Shown one piece after another: positions 6,956 through 15,679 of a DNA stretch of 64,000 bases; the first letter of the stretch is position 1; each line of letters starts with the position of its first letter. Source of the DNA: Actinomycetes bacterium (GTDB taxonomy: Bacteria; Actinomycetota; Acidimicrobiia; Acidimicrobiales; Poriferisodalaceae); contig JAAETH010000149.1 in the NCBI GenBank assembly GCA_024228575.1, forward strand, positions 1 to 64,000, in the 5' to 3' direction. A program made the translations under genes and the position numbers. Below the pieces are notes generated by a model, which saw nothing but the letters and a program-made list of their open reading frames with translations, was not told where the DNA came from and did no database searches.

Positions 6956-9156
6956 CTTCGGCTCGGGTCCTGCCCTGGCGGCGCGATGACGCTCCGATAG
7001 AGCAGGTAGTGCCTCTGCTGGACGTGTTCCAGTCGCGCTGGCCGGGCGCCGACACGGACATGATCCGTCGGGCGTGGGCCACGGCGTCTGCGGCTCATGG
7101 AGAACAGCGTCGCAAGTCGGGCGAGCCGTACATCCTTCACCCGCTGAGTGTGGCCAAGGTCGTCGCAGACATGGGGCTCGACGATGTTTCGATCGCCGCC
7201 GCCCTCCTGCACGACGCGGTCGAGGATACCGGCCTCGAGATCGACGATGTCAAGGGTGTGTTCGGCGATGAGGTAGCCCGTCTGGTCGATGGTGTCACCA
7301 AGCTCGATCACATCAGCTTCGACACCAAGGTGCACGCCCAAGCCGCAACGATGCGCAAGATGCTGGTGGCCATGGCCAACGATCTGCGGGTGCTCATAAT
7401 CAAGCTGGCCGATCGCCTGCACAACATGTCGACCATCGCCGCGCTCAAGCCCGAGAAGCAGGCTCAGAAAGCGCGAGAGACCCTCGACATCTACGCCCCG
7501 CTCGCTCACCGGCTTGGGATGCAGGACATGCGACAGCGTCTCGAAGATCTCGCATTCGCGGCGCTCTACCCGAAGCGTTATGCCGAGATCGATCGCCTTG
7601 TCGCCGAACGTACGCCCAGCCAGGATCGCTACGTCGACGATGTCCTCGACCATGTCAGGGAACAGCTCGAGTCCTACGAGATCGAGGCCAGTGTCTACGG
7701 TCGCCACAAACACCTGTGGTCGATCTACGAGAAGATGGACTCGCGGCTCGGCGGGTTCAACGAGATCTTCGATCTCATCGGCATCCGCATCATCGTCGAC
7801 TCGAGCCGCGACTGTTATGCGGCTCTGGGTGCGATTCATGGCATGTGGAAGCCGGTGCATGGCCGGTTCAAGGACTACATCGCGATGCCCAAGTTCAACC
7901 TCTACCAGTCGTTGCACACAACGGTTGTGGGACTGGAAGGGGCGGTCATCGAGGTCCAGATCCGTACCGAAGAGCATCACCAGCTCGCCGAGTACGGTGT
8001 TGCTGCCCATTGGCGATACAAACACGACGATGCCGCCGAAATGCCCTGGCTCGACCGAATGGTCGACTGGGAGTCAGAAACCGCCGATCCCGACGAGTTC
8101 ATGGAGAGCCTTCGTGGCGACCTCGAACACGACGAGGTGTTTGTGTTCACGCCAAAGGGTGACGTCGTGACCCTGCCGATCGGGGCCACGGCGATCGACT
8201 TCGCCTACTCGATTCACACCGATGTCGGGCACACAACAATTGGCGCCAAGGTCAACGGCCGCCTCGTGCCACTCGATCGTCCGCTCGAGTCGGGCGACAC
8301 CATCGAGATGTTCACGTCGAAGCTCGACGCCGCTGGGCCATCGCTCGACTGGGTATCGATGGCGATCACCCCGCGTGCGCGAAACAAGATCAGGCAGTGG
8401 TTTGCGCGCGAGCGCCGAGGTGATGCAATCGAGGCAGGGCGAGAGGCACTTCTCGAGGTCCTGCAGAGCGAGAACCTCCCGACGCACGCGACTTTGGGCA
8501 GCCCTGCGCTGTTGTCGATCGGTGAGCAGCTCGGCTATTTCGACCTTGATTCGATCCTCATCGCAGTGGGCGAGAATCATCTCTCGCCGAAGTCCGTGGC
8601 CCAGCGATTGTCGCGCGAGCTCCGCATTCCCGGCACCGAAGAGCAGCTGTCGGCACCGTCGTTGCAGAACCGCCCCACCCGCAAACGTCGCGAGTCCGGT
8701 GTTCATGTCGATGGGTTCGAGGACCAGCTGGTCCGGATTGCGCGCTGCTGCAATCCGGTCCCCGGCGACGAGATCATTGGTTTTGTCACGCGTGGTCGCG
8801 GCGTGTCGGTCCATCGCAGCGACTGCACGAACGCTGTCGAGTTGGCAGCGGCACAGGGTGGTCGACTGGTCGATGTCGAATGGGATCAAGCCTTCGGTGG
8901 CAGCTACGTCATGTCCATCAATGTTAAGGCTCTCGACCGGCCCGGACTGCTGGCCGAGGTGACAGCAGCCCTTGCGGATTCTCACGTCAACATCCTCGGT
9001 GCCAAGACGCTGACCGGTGGCGATCAGGTATCCGCCATGCACTTCGACTTCGAACTGTTCGACCCTGCACACCTCGAGATGTTGCTGAGAAGGGTCCGCA
9101 GTATCGACGCGGTGTACGAGGCGACCCGGGCCGGTCCCGAAAGCGCCGGAAACTAG
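6952..9156 (+). CDS. rel: Bifunctional (p)ppGpp synthetase/hydrolase, Rel/SpoT family
   Basis: Rel makes and destroys the alarmone (p)ppGpp during starvation. The 734-residue protein has all family domains: the HD hydrolase with LLHDAVEDT (His87-Asp88, Glu91-Asp92), the synthetase with YGRHKHLWSIYEKM and the RFKD motif typical of bifunctional enzymes, a TGS domain (EVFVFTPKGDVVTLP), a Cys-containing regulatory domain (ARCCNPVPGDEIIGFVTRGRG) and a C-terminal ACT domain (DRPGLLAEVTAALAD). ATG 6952 overlaps the previous stop. The frame is open upstream, but that part is unlike Rel. Confidence 0.95.
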   Translation: MTSARVLPWRRDDAPIEQVVPLLDVFQSRWPGADTDMIRRAWATASAAHGEQRRKSGEPYILHPLSVAKVVADMGLDDVSIAAALLHDAVEDTGLEIDDVKGVFGDEVARLVDGVTKLDHISFDTKVHAQAATMRKMLVAMANDLRVLIIKLADRLHNMSTIAALKPEKQAQKARETLDIYAPLAHRLGMQDMRQRLEDLAFAALYPKRYAEIDRLVAERTPSQDRYVDDVLDHVREQLESYEIEASVYGRHKHLWSIYEKMDSRLGGFNEIFDLIGIRIIVDSSRDCYAALGAIHGMWKPVHGRFKDYIAMPKFNLYQSLHTTVVGLEGAVIEVQIRTEEHHQLAEYGVAAHWRYKHDDAAEMPWLDRMVDWESETADPDEFMESLRGDLEHDEVFVFTPKGDVVTLPIGATAIDFAYSIHTDVGHTTIGAKVNGRLVPLDRPLESGDTIEMFTSKLDAAGPSLDWVSMAITPRARNKIRQWFARERRGDAIEAGREALLEVLQSENLPTHATLGSPALLSIGEQLGYFDLDSILIAVGENHLSPKSVAQRLSRELRIPGTEEQLSAPSLQNRPTRKRRESGVHVDGFEDQLVRIARCCNPVPGDEIIGFVTRGRGVSVHRSDCTNAVELAAAQGGRLVDVEWDQAFGGSYVMSINVKALDRPGLLAEVTAALADSHVNILGAKTLTGGDQVSAMHFDFELFDPAHLEMLLRRVRSIDAVYEATRAGPESAGN

Positions 9157-9164
9157 ACCAGGGC

Positions 9165-9182
9165 ACCGGGTGTTGGCCCGGT
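9165..9182. repeat. Inverted repeat between rel and hisS
   Basis: ACCGGG-TGTTGG-CCCGGT is a perfect 6-bp inverted repeat in the 40-base gap. Its last base touches the TAGCAT hexamer that probably serves as the hisS -10. It could weakly terminate rel transcripts or bind a regulator. No T-run follows. Confidence 0.35.
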
Positions 9183-9187
9183 AGCAT
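9182..9187 (+). promoter_or_regulatory. -10-like hexamer TAGCAT before hisS
   Basis: TAGCAT ends 9 bases before the hisS ATG and no ribosome-binding site is visible, so hisS may be made from a leaderless mRNA. Confidence 0.45.
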
Positions 9188-9196
9188 TGCTGGGTC

Positions 9197-10465
9197 ATGG
9201 CGAAGGCGACCGGTTTCAAGACGCCCAAAGGCACCCGCGATGTCGGGCCACCCGATTCGGCTCGGTGGCAGGCTCTCATCTCCGCGTTCGAACGCGAAGC
9301 ACAGCTCGCCAACTACGGCCTGCTTCACACACCTATCTTCGAAGATATTGGTGTGTTCCAGCGCATCGGTGAGGGAACCGATGTCGTCCAGAAGCAGATG
9401 TGGGACTTCCTCGACAAGGGCGACAGACGTATGGTGCTGCGCCCCGAGAACACTGCATCGGTGTGCCGGTCGTTCGTGCAGCAGAGGCCGATCGTGCCTT
9501 GGAAGATCTGGTATCAGGGGCCGTTCTTCCGCTACGAGGAACCTCAGGCAGGACGCCAGAGGCAATTCAACCAGCTGGGCATCGAGGTCCTCGGATCGTC
9601 TGACGCCGACATCGACGTCGAGGCCATCGCTCTCGGTTCGCGGTTTCTCGAACGTATCGGACTCAAACGAGTGCTGCTGTTGATCAACTCGATGGGCGAC
9701 GTCGAGACACGCCTCAAATACGCCCAGGCCGTACAGGACTACCTGCGTGCGAACCTCGGCGACATCGACAGGGAAGACCACGAGAAGATCGAGGCCCATC
9801 CGCTACGGGTGCTCGACTCGAAGCGGCCGAACACTCGCAAGGTCACCGCCGAGGCACCGCGCGTCGAGCAGTTCCTGTCGGTCGAAGCGGGGGCTCATTT
9901 CGACCGCGTTCAGGCGGGCCTCGGTTCTCTGGGAATCTCGTTCGCCATCGAGCCTCGCCTCGTTCGTGGCCTCGACTACTACACCCACACTCTTTTTGAG
10001 TACCAGTCGTCGGCCCTCGACACCGCTCAGAATGCGCTCGGTGGTGGTGGTCGATACAACGGGTTGGTCGAGGAACTGGGTGGCCCCGACACGCCCGGAA
10101 TCGGATTTGCCATGGGCGTCGAACGGATCTTGCTGGCGTGTGATGCCGAGCAGGCGTTTGTACCGCCCGACACGGCACCGGTCGTGTGGATCATCGACGT
10201 CACAGATGGCAGCTCGGCCCGTGACCTCACCCACGAACTACGGTCGACCGGTGTGTCTGCCGACAGGTCCTTCGATCACCGGTCGATGAGGTCGCAGATG
10301 AAGGCCGCCGATCGCTCCGGCGCAGCGTGGGCCATCATCGTCGGCGACCAGGAGGTCGCTTCGGGTGTGGTGACCCTGCGAAACCTGCGCGAAAGCGACG
10401 ATCAGAAGACGATCGAACGCTCCCAGGTAGTGGCATACCTCGTCGAGGTGTTGTCGCAGCGGTGA
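9197..10465 (+). CDS. hisS: Histidine--tRNA ligase
   Basis: HisRS charges tRNA-His. The 422-residue protein is a class II synthetase with an N-terminal TPKGTRDV segment, motif 2 (FRYEEPQAGRQRQFNQ), the histidine-specific RGLDYYTHTLFE element, motif 3 (GIGFAMGVERILL) and a C-terminal anticodon-binding domain. The PENTASVCR segment also fits. aspS follows 60 bases later, the common hisS-aspS pair. Confidence 0.95.
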   Translation: MAKATGFKTPKGTRDVGPPDSARWQALISAFEREAQLANYGLLHTPIFEDIGVFQRIGEGTDVVQKQMWDFLDKGDRRMVLRPENTASVCRSFVQQRPIVPWKIWYQGPFFRYEEPQAGRQRQFNQLGIEVLGSSDADIDVEAIALGSRFLERIGLKRVLLLINSMGDVETRLKYAQAVQDYLRANLGDIDREDHEKIEAHPLRVLDSKRPNTRKVTAEAPRVEQFLSVEAGAHFDRVQAGLGSLGISFAIEPRLVRGLDYYTHTLFEYQSSALDTAQNALGGGGRYNGLVEELGGPDTPGIGFAMGVERILLACDAEQAFVPPDTAPVVWIIDVTDGSSARDLTHELRSTGVSADRSFDHRSMRSQMKAADRSGAAWAIIVGDQEVASGVVTLRNLRESDDQKTIERSQVVAYLVEVLSQR

Positions 10466-10525
10466 TTCACCACCGATCTCGACCTTTCTTCGCTTGTCAA
10501 CTCTCTTCTCCAACACAGGATCCCA

Positions 10526-12271
10526 ATGACCAACCGAACTGACTACTGCGGCACCCTCACCACCGCAGACGTGGGACGCTCCGTGACCGTCTGTGGCTGG
10601 GTGTCGAAGCGCCGCGAACACGGCGAACACCTCGCGTTTGTGGACCTTCGCGACCACACGGGCATCGTTCAGTGTGTTGTCGACAAGGCCCGCGACCTCC
10701 GATCCGAGTATGTGCTGGCCATCACGGGAATTGTTCGTGAACGCCCAGACGACACCATCAACGCGGCCCTCGCCACAGGTGCCATCGAGATCGGTGATGC
10801 CACGGTCGAGGTTCTTTCCGTGGCGGAGCCACCTCCATTCCAGATCGACAGCAGGGTCGATGTCGATGAGACCATTCGCATCCGTCATCGCTACCTCGAC
10901 CTGCGCAACAAGCGGATGCAGTCGAACCTGCGCACGAGGGCGAAGGTCAACTCCGCCATTCGCAACGGCATGGAGAGCGAGGGTTTTGTCGAGGTCGAGA
11001 CGCCGATGCTCATCGCCTCGACACCCGAGGGTGCCCGCGACTTCGTGGTCCCGAGTCGTCTCAAGCCGGGCTCGTTCTACGCCCTGCCCCAGAGCCCTCA
11101 GCTGTTCAAGCAGTTGTGCATGGTCGGTGGGATCGACCGCTACTTCCAGATCGCTCGCTGTATGCGCGACGAGGACCTGAGGGCCGATCGCCAATTCGAG
11201 TTCAGCCAGCTCGACATGGAGATGAGCTTCGCCGATGGCGACGACGTGCGCGCAGCGGTGTCCGAGGCTGTTGCCCTCGCGACCGAAGCTGTCACCGGTT
11301 CACGCCCCACCGAGTTTCCGGAGATGAGCTGGCACGATGCCATGAACCGGTTCGGCTCCGACAAGCCCGACGTGCGGTTCGCCATGGAGCTGGCCGAGCT
11401 GACCGATCTATTCTCAGATACCGGGTTCAAGGCGTTCCAGGCCCCTTGTATCAAGGGCATCTGCATGAAGGGTGCCGCCGACGAGCTGGGTCGAAACAAG
11501 CTCGACAACCTCACCGACGCGGCCAAACGTTGGGGTGCCAAGGGCCTCGTTTGGTTGAAGGTCGGTGAGGATGGCGAGGTCACCTCGCCTGTCGCCAAAT
11601 TCATGAGCGAGTCCGAGATCGCAGGTGTGCTCGAGCGTCTTGGCGCCGAGACCGGCGATGTGTGTTTCCTCGTGGCCGATGGGTGGCGCAAGACCGTCCA
11701 CATCCTCGGCCTGTTGCGCATCGAACTGGGGCGTCCAGCCGTGACCGAGGGTGGGCTGAACTTCCTCTGGGTTGTCGATTTCCCACTGTTCGAAGACGTC
11801 GACGAAGCAGGAAACCCGGTGCCGGCGCACCACCCGTTCACCATGCCCCACGCCGACGATGTCGAGCTACTCGCCGCTGCGGGCTCGGACCCTCAGCGGC
11901 TACTCGACGTTCGGTCGCAGGCCTACGACCTCGTGCTCAACGGTTGGGAGCTCGGTTCCGGTTCTGTGCGTATCCATCGCGGCGATATCCAGCAACAGAT
12001 CTTCGATCTGCTGGGCATCTCCGAAGAAGAAGCTCAGCGCAAGTTCGGTTTCCTGCTCGACGCATTCCGCTTTGGCGCTCCGCCCCACGCCGGGTTCGCC
12101 TTTGGTATCGACCGACTGGTTGCCCTGCTGTGCGGCGAAGAGAACATTCGCGAGGTCATAGCGTTCCCGAAGACCCAGTCGGGCGGCGATCCGCTGACGA
12201 ATGCACCGACCCCGATCGACGACGCCCAGCTCGACGAGCTCGGACTGCGGGTGTTGCCTCAACCCGAATAG
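10526..12271 (+). CDS. aspS: Aspartate--tRNA ligase
   Basis: AspRS charges tRNA-Asp. The 581-residue length fits the long bacterial form. It has an N-terminal OB-fold (VCGWVSKRREHGEHLAFVDLRD), the class II core with RHRYLDLRN, FQIARCMRDEDLRADRQFEF (motif 2), the inserted GAD domain, and motif 3 (GFAFGIDRLVALL). Whether it is specific for tRNA-Asp or also charges tRNA-Asn cannot be decided, since no gatCAB genes are in view. It ends convergently to the next gene. Confidence 0.95.
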   Translation: MTNRTDYCGTLTTADVGRSVTVCGWVSKRREHGEHLAFVDLRDHTGIVQCVVDKARDLRSEYVLAITGIVRERPDDTINAALATGAIEIGDATVEVLSVAEPPPFQIDSRVDVDETIRIRHRYLDLRNKRMQSNLRTRAKVNSAIRNGMESEGFVEVETPMLIASTPEGARDFVVPSRLKPGSFYALPQSPQLFKQLCMVGGIDRYFQIARCMRDEDLRADRQFEFSQLDMEMSFADGDDVRAAVSEAVALATEAVTGSRPTEFPEMSWHDAMNRFGSDKPDVRFAMELAELTDLFSDTGFKAFQAPCIKGICMKGAADELGRNKLDNLTDAAKRWGAKGLVWLKVGEDGEVTSPVAKFMSESEIAGVLERLGAETGDVCFLVADGWRKTVHILGLLRIELGRPAVTEGGLNFLWVVDFPLFEDVDEAGNPVPAHHPFTMPHADDVELLAAAGSDPQRLLDVRSQAYDLVLNGWELGSGSVRIHRGDIQQQIFDLLGISEEEAQRKFGFLLDAFRFGAPPHAGFAFGIDRLVALLCGEENIREVIAFPKTQSGGDPLTNAPTPIDDAQLDELGLRVLPQPE

Positions 12272-12352
12272 GCCAGGCGGGCCTGATCACTTCCTCCGAC
12301 GGCCGTTCGGGACACGACGTGTGCCACCGAACCGCCGCACTCGGGGGTTCAC

Positions 12353-12736
12353 TCAGGTGAGGGTGATGACTACGCCAGCGTCGCTGGTCTTGTCCTTGCC
12401 GAAGAGACCAGCGACCTTGCCAACGACTCGCATCATCGTCACCTGCCAGCCGTACTTGTCCTTGACGGCGGCCATGACACGATCGAGATCGGCCGCTTCG
12501 GCGGTAGCGGTTCCCTCGACCGCTTCGGAACCATCGACGGGAACCCCCTTGGCGTTCGACGGCTGGAGCTTGACGCGTGGATCGTTGGCCAGGCGCCGCG
12601 CCTTCCACGATGAGCTGGACGTGGTGAAGCCGACCGTGTCGTCACCGAGGTCGGCGATCCAGACCGGTGTTGTTTTGGCCTCACCGTTCTTTCGGTAGGT
12701 CGTGAATGCAACGTACTTGTTGTCGGCGATGCTCAT
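12353..12736 (-). CDS. PPOX-class, probably F420-dependent oxidoreductase
   Basis: The 127-residue split-barrel protein begins MSIADNKYVAFTTYRKNGEAKTTPVW, typical of the Rv2061-like F420-binding pyridoxamine-5'-phosphate-oxidase-like proteins of actinobacteria. RRLANDPRVKLQPSN and the late KDKYGW motif also fit. It probably reduces an unknown small molecule with F420H2, although FMN or heme binding also occurs in this fold. The frame is open upstream, but ATG 12736 sits 6 bases from a TATGCT hexamer and begins the conserved part. Confidence 0.78.
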   Translation of the reverse strand: MSIADNKYVAFTTYRKNGEAKTTPVWIADLGDDTVGFTTSSSSWKARRLANDPRVKLQPSNAKGVPVDGSEAVEGTATAEAADLDRVMAAVKDKYGWQVTMMRVVGKVAGLFGKDKTSDAGVVITLT

Positions 12737-12742
12737 GACTGG

Positions 12743-12748
12743 AGCATA
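12743..12748 (-). promoter_or_regulatory. -10-like hexamer TATGCT before the PPOX gene
   Basis: Read on the minus strand, TATGCT lies 6 bases before ATG 12736, with no Shine-Dalgarno sequence between. It is a probable leaderless promoter. Confidence 0.45.
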
Positions 12749-12871
12749 ACGAGACCTGGTGCGCGGACAACCCCGCCGGATCGATCCGACGGGGTTGCTG
12801 TTGGGAACCAATCTCGGGACTTGGCGGGTGTCTCGCCGGTGGCGAGAAGTGTCCGCGCCCGAAGGGTTCTC

Positions 12872-14509
12872 CTACTCGGCGGCAGGCAGCAGTTCCTTGA
12901 CGTCGAGTTCTGAACGCTGGAAGATCCCCAGGGCTCCCTTCAGGCCAACGGTCATGACGATGTTGACGAGGAAGGCCACGAGGGCCGCTATCAGCAATGC
13001 TCCGCTGAGTGCGGCGAGGATCATGTACTCGCTGAAAGTTCCTTCGACATCGATGGTGCGTCGCAGCATTCCCTGCAGACCCGCCATCCCCATGAAGGCG
13101 CCCATACCAATTCCACCGATGAGGTGGGCCCAGAAGTGGAAGGTTGCCAGCTTCTGGCTGTACAGCTTCGCTCCATTTGTGAGGATTGGCAGGAGGAGGT
13201 AGATCGCCGAGTACAGGGTCATCGAAAGGCCGATGAGGATCGCGACGTGGACGTGGGGTCCGACGATCCACTGGGTGTTGTGAAGCACCCGGTTGAGTCC
13301 GACGTCTGCCTGGAGGATCCCTGCGGGGACGGCCAGAGCGAACCCGAGCAATCCGCCGAGCAGGAACTTCAGCTCGTTGGTCATCTTCAACGGACGCGCA
13401 GACCACAGGCACGCCAGGGTGATGAAGAACGCCAACCCCTGCGTCAGTAGCTCGAAGGCCGTGACCATCTCACCCGATGCAACCTTGAGCATTGCGGGCT
13501 GTGACTGATCCGACAACAGGTGGTGTGACCAGACGGTCCACGACACGACCAGCTCAACACCCAACGCGAGGCGGGCGAGGTTGGCCATCGGGACTTCCTT
13601 GCCCGTGATGAGGCTCGCCAGCAGGTACCACGTACCGGCGACGAAGATCAGCACCAGGCCGTCGGCGACGAGGTCGAGTCCCCACCAGAACCAGTTCTTG
13701 TACAGCAAGGAATCGACAGCGGTCGTCTCCAGGCTGCTGCCGAAGAGTTCCCACACCATGTACACGAGGATCAACACACCGGTGCCGGTGATGATGATGA
13801 CGTTCAGGGCCATGTCGACCGAGCCGCGAGCGATTGCTGCGACCGGCAGTGAGACGGCGTGTTCCTCTTTCTCCTCTGTCTTCTTCCGGCGCTTGAACAC
13901 TCGGGTCCAGGCGGTCAACCCAAGAGCCGAGGCCAGCAGCTTGCCCGCGGGTTGGGGATCCCACCCCTCGGGTGTGTAGGTGATCGTCTTGAAGATGTTG
14001 ATCACGAACAACCCGGTGCCGACCATCACCATCGCAATTCCGACGATGAAGATCGCACCGCTGAGCGGGTGGAACTGATCGAAGTCTGCGGGCAATGGCC
14101 AATAGAGGGTGTACAGCGGCGCGTAGTGGCTGATGAACCCGTCGAACCAGAACACAAACGTGCCGACGGTTGCCAGCCAGAACGTGTACAGGGCCATCTT
14201 GTAGCTCCAGAGCGGCTTGCCCATCAGGAACGGCACAAGGAACAGGAAGGCTCCGAACACGATCATGTAGGTCGATCCGAATATCCCGACGAGGGGGTGG
14301 GCCGTGAGAATTCCGAAGTATTGCTCCTCGCTGATCACGCCCACCTGCTCGACCTGGTAGATCCGCATGATCATGCCCTCGATGGCAGCGAAGGCGTAGT
14401 ACACGAGGCCGATGATCACGAAGCGGAGGCTCAGCTTCTGCATCGGGGTCAGGCTCTTGGGTTTGAAGGCGTTCTCGTTTCCGTTGAGGAAGGTTTCGGT
14501 GATGGTCAT
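12872..14509 (-). CDS. Heme-copper oxidoreductase subunit I, NO-reductase-like active site
   Basis: This 545-residue, roughly 12-helix protein belongs to the heme-copper superfamily. Heme ligands are in place: His71 (TAHPLVGIFG) and His419/His421 (NTQWIVGPHVHVAI). Two active-site metal ligands are present as His329-His330 (VWSHHLLSD). Fifty residues earlier, where oxidases have HPEVY or GHPIVY and cytochrome NO reductases have HLWVEG, it has DLVADG: Asp279 replaces the first metal His and Asp283 stands where Tyr or Glu is expected. Loss of the cross-linked Tyr argues against O2 reduction and for NO reduction. The start overlaps the subunit II stop (ATGA), with GGGAGCG upstream. Confidence 0.8.
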   Translation of the reverse strand: MTITETFLNGNENAFKPKSLTPMQKLSLRFVIIGLVYYAFAAIEGMIMRIYQVEQVGVISEEQYFGILTAHPLVGIFGSTYMIVFGAFLFLVPFLMGKPLWSYKMALYTFWLATVGTFVFWFDGFISHYAPLYTLYWPLPADFDQFHPLSGAIFIVGIAMVMVGTGLFVINIFKTITYTPEGWDPQPAGKLLASALGLTAWTRVFKRRKKTEEKEEHAVSLPVAAIARGSVDMALNVIIITGTGVLILVYMVWELFGSSLETTAVDSLLYKNWFWWGLDLVADGLVLIFVAGTWYLLASLITGKEVPMANLARLALGVELVVSWTVWSHHLLSDQSQPAMLKVASGEMVTAFELLTQGLAFFITLACLWSARPLKMTNELKFLLGGLLGFALAVPAGILQADVGLNRVLHNTQWIVGPHVHVAILIGLSMTLYSAIYLLLPILTNGAKLYSQKLATFHFWAHLIGGIGMGAFMGMAGLQGMLRRTIDVEGTFSEYMILAALSGALLIAALVAFLVNIVMTVGLKGALGIFQRSELDVKELLPAAE

Positions 14510-15093
14510 GACACGCTCCCGTCGCACGTCACGTGGACGACGTCAGGAATCGTCATGTTGGTGCCGGCCGGTCCTGAGTATTCGGTCGACTTGATGGTGA
14601 GGTCGCCCTCCTCCTCGAACTCCCAGATGATGTCGTTCGCCGAACCGGGGTTGACCTGCATCTGCATGATCATCGAATGATCAGGCCGGAACAGCCCGAA
14701 TCCGTAGGTGAGATCGTTTGAGGTGACCGAGAACATCACGGTTTCACCGCAGGTGATGTTCATCGGCTCGCTCGGCAGGGCGAACTCGTGGTCCTCGACC
14801 GTGATCACGAAGGTCTGGGTGGGTTCGAAGCGGCCCCGATGCAACTCGGTCTCCGACCAGGGAATCGTGTTGTAGGTAACGATGTGCAGCGACACGCCGA
14901 CCACAGCGAGGAACCCTACGAATGAGTAGAACACCCAGGAAGGCACAGGTCGCGCCTCACTTCCCTTGGTCACACCGATGGCGAACCATCCGATGAGAAG
15001 TGTGATGACCAAGACGTAGGCGGTGTAGATGAGGGTTTGTCCCCACAAGACCGTGTTCGTCTCGACTGCTAGCAGCGATGCAGAGCCGACCAT
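14506..15093 (-). CDS. Heme-copper oxidoreductase subunit II without CuA
   Basis: The 195-residue protein has two membrane helices (about 18-42 and 53-72), then a cupredoxin domain starting near FVITVEDHEFALP. In CuA subunits the metal loop reads CxExCGxxHxxM. Here it is STEYSGPAGTNM (169-180), with both Cys changed to Ser and His to Gly, and the earlier HSF-type His is Tyr130. The fold is kept but CuA cannot form, as in quinol oxidases, so quinol is the likely electron donor. A GGGAGGAAACC ribosome-binding site precedes the ATG, and the gene is coupled to subunit I. Confidence 0.8.
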   Translation of the reverse strand: MVGSASLLAVETNTVLWGQTLIYTAYVLVITLLIGWFAIGVTKGSEARPVPSWVFYSFVGFLAVVGVSLHIVTYNTIPWSETELHRGRFEPTQTFVITVEDHEFALPSEPMNITCGETVMFSVTSNDLTYGFGLFRPDHSMIMQMQVNPGSANDIIWEFEEEGDLTIKSTEYSGPAGTNMTIPDVVHVTCDGSVS

Positions 15094-15116
15094 GGTTTCC
15101 TCCCTGGGTCGGTTGA

Positions 15117-15138
15117 TTGGTTCACTACCAAACTGAAC
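15117..15138. promoter_or_regulatory. Overlapping inverted repeats upstream of the oxidoreductase operon
   Basis: Two inverted repeats interlock 24-45 bases before the subunit II start: TTGGT-n5-ACCAA (15117-15131) and GTTCA-n9-TGAAC (15120-15124 with 15134-15138). This is a natural operator position for the Rrf2-family regulator encoded immediately upstream. Binding is inferred only. Confidence 0.45.
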
Positions 15139-15178
15139 AAAGCACTGCTGTAGCTGGAAGTGCCGAAGGTCCCTGTGT

Positions 15179-15568
15179 TCAGGATTTGATAGCCGGGAGA
15201 GATGCCAGAACCTGAACCATCGCTACCAGTGATGCCTGCCACGCGGTGTGTAGTGCACATTCGTCGACACCACACGGCCCGCCGGCGAGGACACATGTGT
15301 CGCTGTCGATGGGCCCCTCGACAGCTTCGACGACCTCGAGTACCGAGACCGCCCAGGCGCGTGTACCCAGGCCGTAGCCGCCGCTCCGACCAGATCGCGA
15401 CTGGACGACCTCGATCTCGATCAGTGGTGCGAGGGCCTGGGCGAGGAAGGTCGGCGATGTGGCCGTCAACTCCGCCAGATCCTTGCCGGACCACATGCCA
15501 TCGGAGGAAGCGAGGATGCGCAGCGCCTCGAGTGCGATGTCGGTTCGCCTGCTCATCTCGAGGCGCAT
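15179..15568 (-). CDS. Rrf2-family Fe-S transcriptional regulator (NsrR/IscR-like)
   Basis: The 129-residue protein starts MRLEMSRRTDIALEALRILA and has the winged helix of Rrf2 proteins (SPTFLAQALAPLIEIEVVQSRSGRSGGYGL). Three cysteines, Cys92, Cys99 and Cys104, span the same 12-residue interval as the cluster ligands of IscR/NsrR, though spaced x6-x4 rather than x5-x5. It therefore probably carries a Fe-S cluster that senses NO or redox state. ATG 15568 has GGTGAAG upstream. It precedes the oxidoreductase genes by 85 bases on the same strand and probably controls them. Confidence 0.8.
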   Translation of the reverse strand: MRLEMSRRTDIALEALRILASSDGMWSGKDLAELTATSPTFLAQALAPLIEIEVVQSRSGRSGGYGLGTRAWAVSVLEVVEAVEGPIDSDTCVLAGGPCGVDECALHTAWQASLVAMVQVLASLPAIKS

Positions 15569-15679
15569 GTCTTCACCGTGGGGTCGTGGCAAAGAAGGCT
15601 TGAACGGCGTGCGGCTCGTGGTCCGCAGCGCGCTGATGTCGGCACAGACCCGGAGGTCTGCCGGCACCGCTCGGACCGA

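Noticed and set aside
6748-8025. 425-residue minus-strand open frame
   Set aside because: It is the complement of rel. The composition (many Asp, Val, His) is what antisense of high-GC coding produces.
8074-9312. 412-residue minus-strand open frame
   Set aside because: It is antisense to rel and the start of hisS, with no recognisable domain.
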